Source of the DNA: Methanomassiliicoccus sp.
GTDB taxonomy: Archaea > Thermoplasmatota > Thermoplasmata > Methanomassiliicoccales > Methanomassiliicoccaceae
Direction: 5' to 3'
Length of the DNA: 64,000 nt
NCBI GenBank assembly: GCA_033485155.1
Contig: JAWQJJ010000003.1
Location: 186,001-250,000 of the forward strand
Shown one piece after another: positions 63,470 through 64,000 of this stretch. Position numbers and translations under genes: made by a program. Numbering within the stretch: position 1 is the first letter of the stretch; every line of letters starts with the position of its first letter. The notes beneath the pieces are model-generated. The model was not told the DNA's origin and did no database searches. It saw nothing but the letters and a program-made list of their open reading frames with translations.

Positions 63470-64000
63470 TTGCATCCCTTTCTAAATAGGCCCTCCCTTA
63501 GGGCAATATGCAAAAAGGGGAGGGGGTAGTTCTCGTTTTTGAAACGGTTATCACTACTGATTTCAATTTAGAGAATGAACTGGATGGTTCTTTTTTGAGC
63601 AGAAATGGCTTTTGCGGACATCGCATGTAGGCGAATTATGACCCCTCAATGTTGGTCGATCGCGCCTCATCGGGTTTGGGGGGAGGCTTTGCTCGATCTG
63701 TGATCGATGAATGAACGACGGATACGCGAGGAGGAGCGAGTATTGGAAAATTTTTGACAAAAATCTGAGGCCTCCAACGCCTCTAAGGCTAAGGCCGGCC
63801 AGACGCCCGATCGCCCACCAGGGGGAGGCGTCCGAAACATCATGGCTGAGACGATATCCGGTTGAAGAGCGCCATAGGCCGGCAAGGTCTGTTGGGAGCA
63901 AAGGCTACATATACTCTCGCCCGCCGGGGTGATGAGAGAGGTCTGGTCCGACCTCCTCTCCACTGATCGGTAGGTCCTAACATCGAGTCAGGCTAGACCT
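63470..64000. other. Intergenic region at the right edge
   Basis: About 530 bp without a convincing gene. GGGCAATATGC and T-rich DNA lie near the glycosidase start. CTACATATACTC at about 63902-63913 is a possible TATA box for a gene beyond the window. Confidence 0.4.

Noticed and set aside
1-64000. CRISPR arrays, rRNA and tRNA genes
   Set aside because: Looked for regularly spaced repeats, rRNA-like conserved blocks and cloverleafs on both strands; none seen by eye.

Overview
The window is archaeal, most probably a methanogen-related lineage of the Thermoplasmatota such as Methanomassiliicoccales. The signs are a complete archaellum operon (archaellin with a class III signal peptide, FlaD/E-like, FlaF, FlaG, FlaH, FlaI, FlaJ), archaeal TATA boxes with several apparently leaderless starts, a TrmB regulator, and a corrinoid-type methyltransferase next to a DUF2284 protein. 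The order-level assignment is inference: there is no rRNA, mcr or pyl gene here. TAG ends 9 of the 52 intact genes I checked, so the amber codon is not strongly avoided.

Layout. 1-5.8 kb: the 5' part of a secreted GH5-like glycosidase with a PKD domain (its 3' end lies outside), a BspA-like leucine-rich-repeat surface protein, a decayed tyrosine recombinase and a UspA protein. 6.2-12.9 kb: the archaellum operon on the + strand. 12.9-22.1 kb: the chemotaxis operon on the - strand (MCP, cheW, cheY, cheB, cheA, cheC, cheC, cheD), converging on flaJ with 14 bp between stop codons; cheR lies divergently at 22.5 kb. Receptor signals should pass through CheW/CheA to CheY, with adaptation by CheR/CheB/CheD and dephosphorylation by the CheC pair, and reach the FlaI/FlaJ motor. 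The archaeal adaptor CheF is not in the window.

23.4-43.4 kb: accessory and envelope genes. They include a zinc-ribbon protein, TrmB divergent from an MMPL/RND exporter, a response regulator-PAS protein, a DJ-1/PfpI pseudogene, two glycosyltransferases, a CPA2 antiporter, a FAD oxidoreductase fused to a Rieske domain, a TspO-like protein, a DUF1275 protein, a polysaccharide flippase, a redoxin, a secreted protein and an ICMT-like methyltransferase. 43.4-48.5 kb: a TfoX-like pseudogene, homospermidine synthase, a cysteine-containing small protein, the methyltransferase/DUF2284 pair and a truncated MFS gene.

48.5-53.7 kb is gene-poor. It holds a duplicated element of about 87 bp with a built-in TATA-like box, a short leaderless gene, a KGG-repeat stress protein, a Rieske ferredoxin and a GNAT-like protein. 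53.7-64 kb: cysteine synthase, HdeD/DUF308 and PsiE membrane proteins, small hypotheticals, an SPFH protein with repeated N-terminal modules, a PAS histidine kinase, and a second GH5-like glycosidase paralogous to the one at the left edge.
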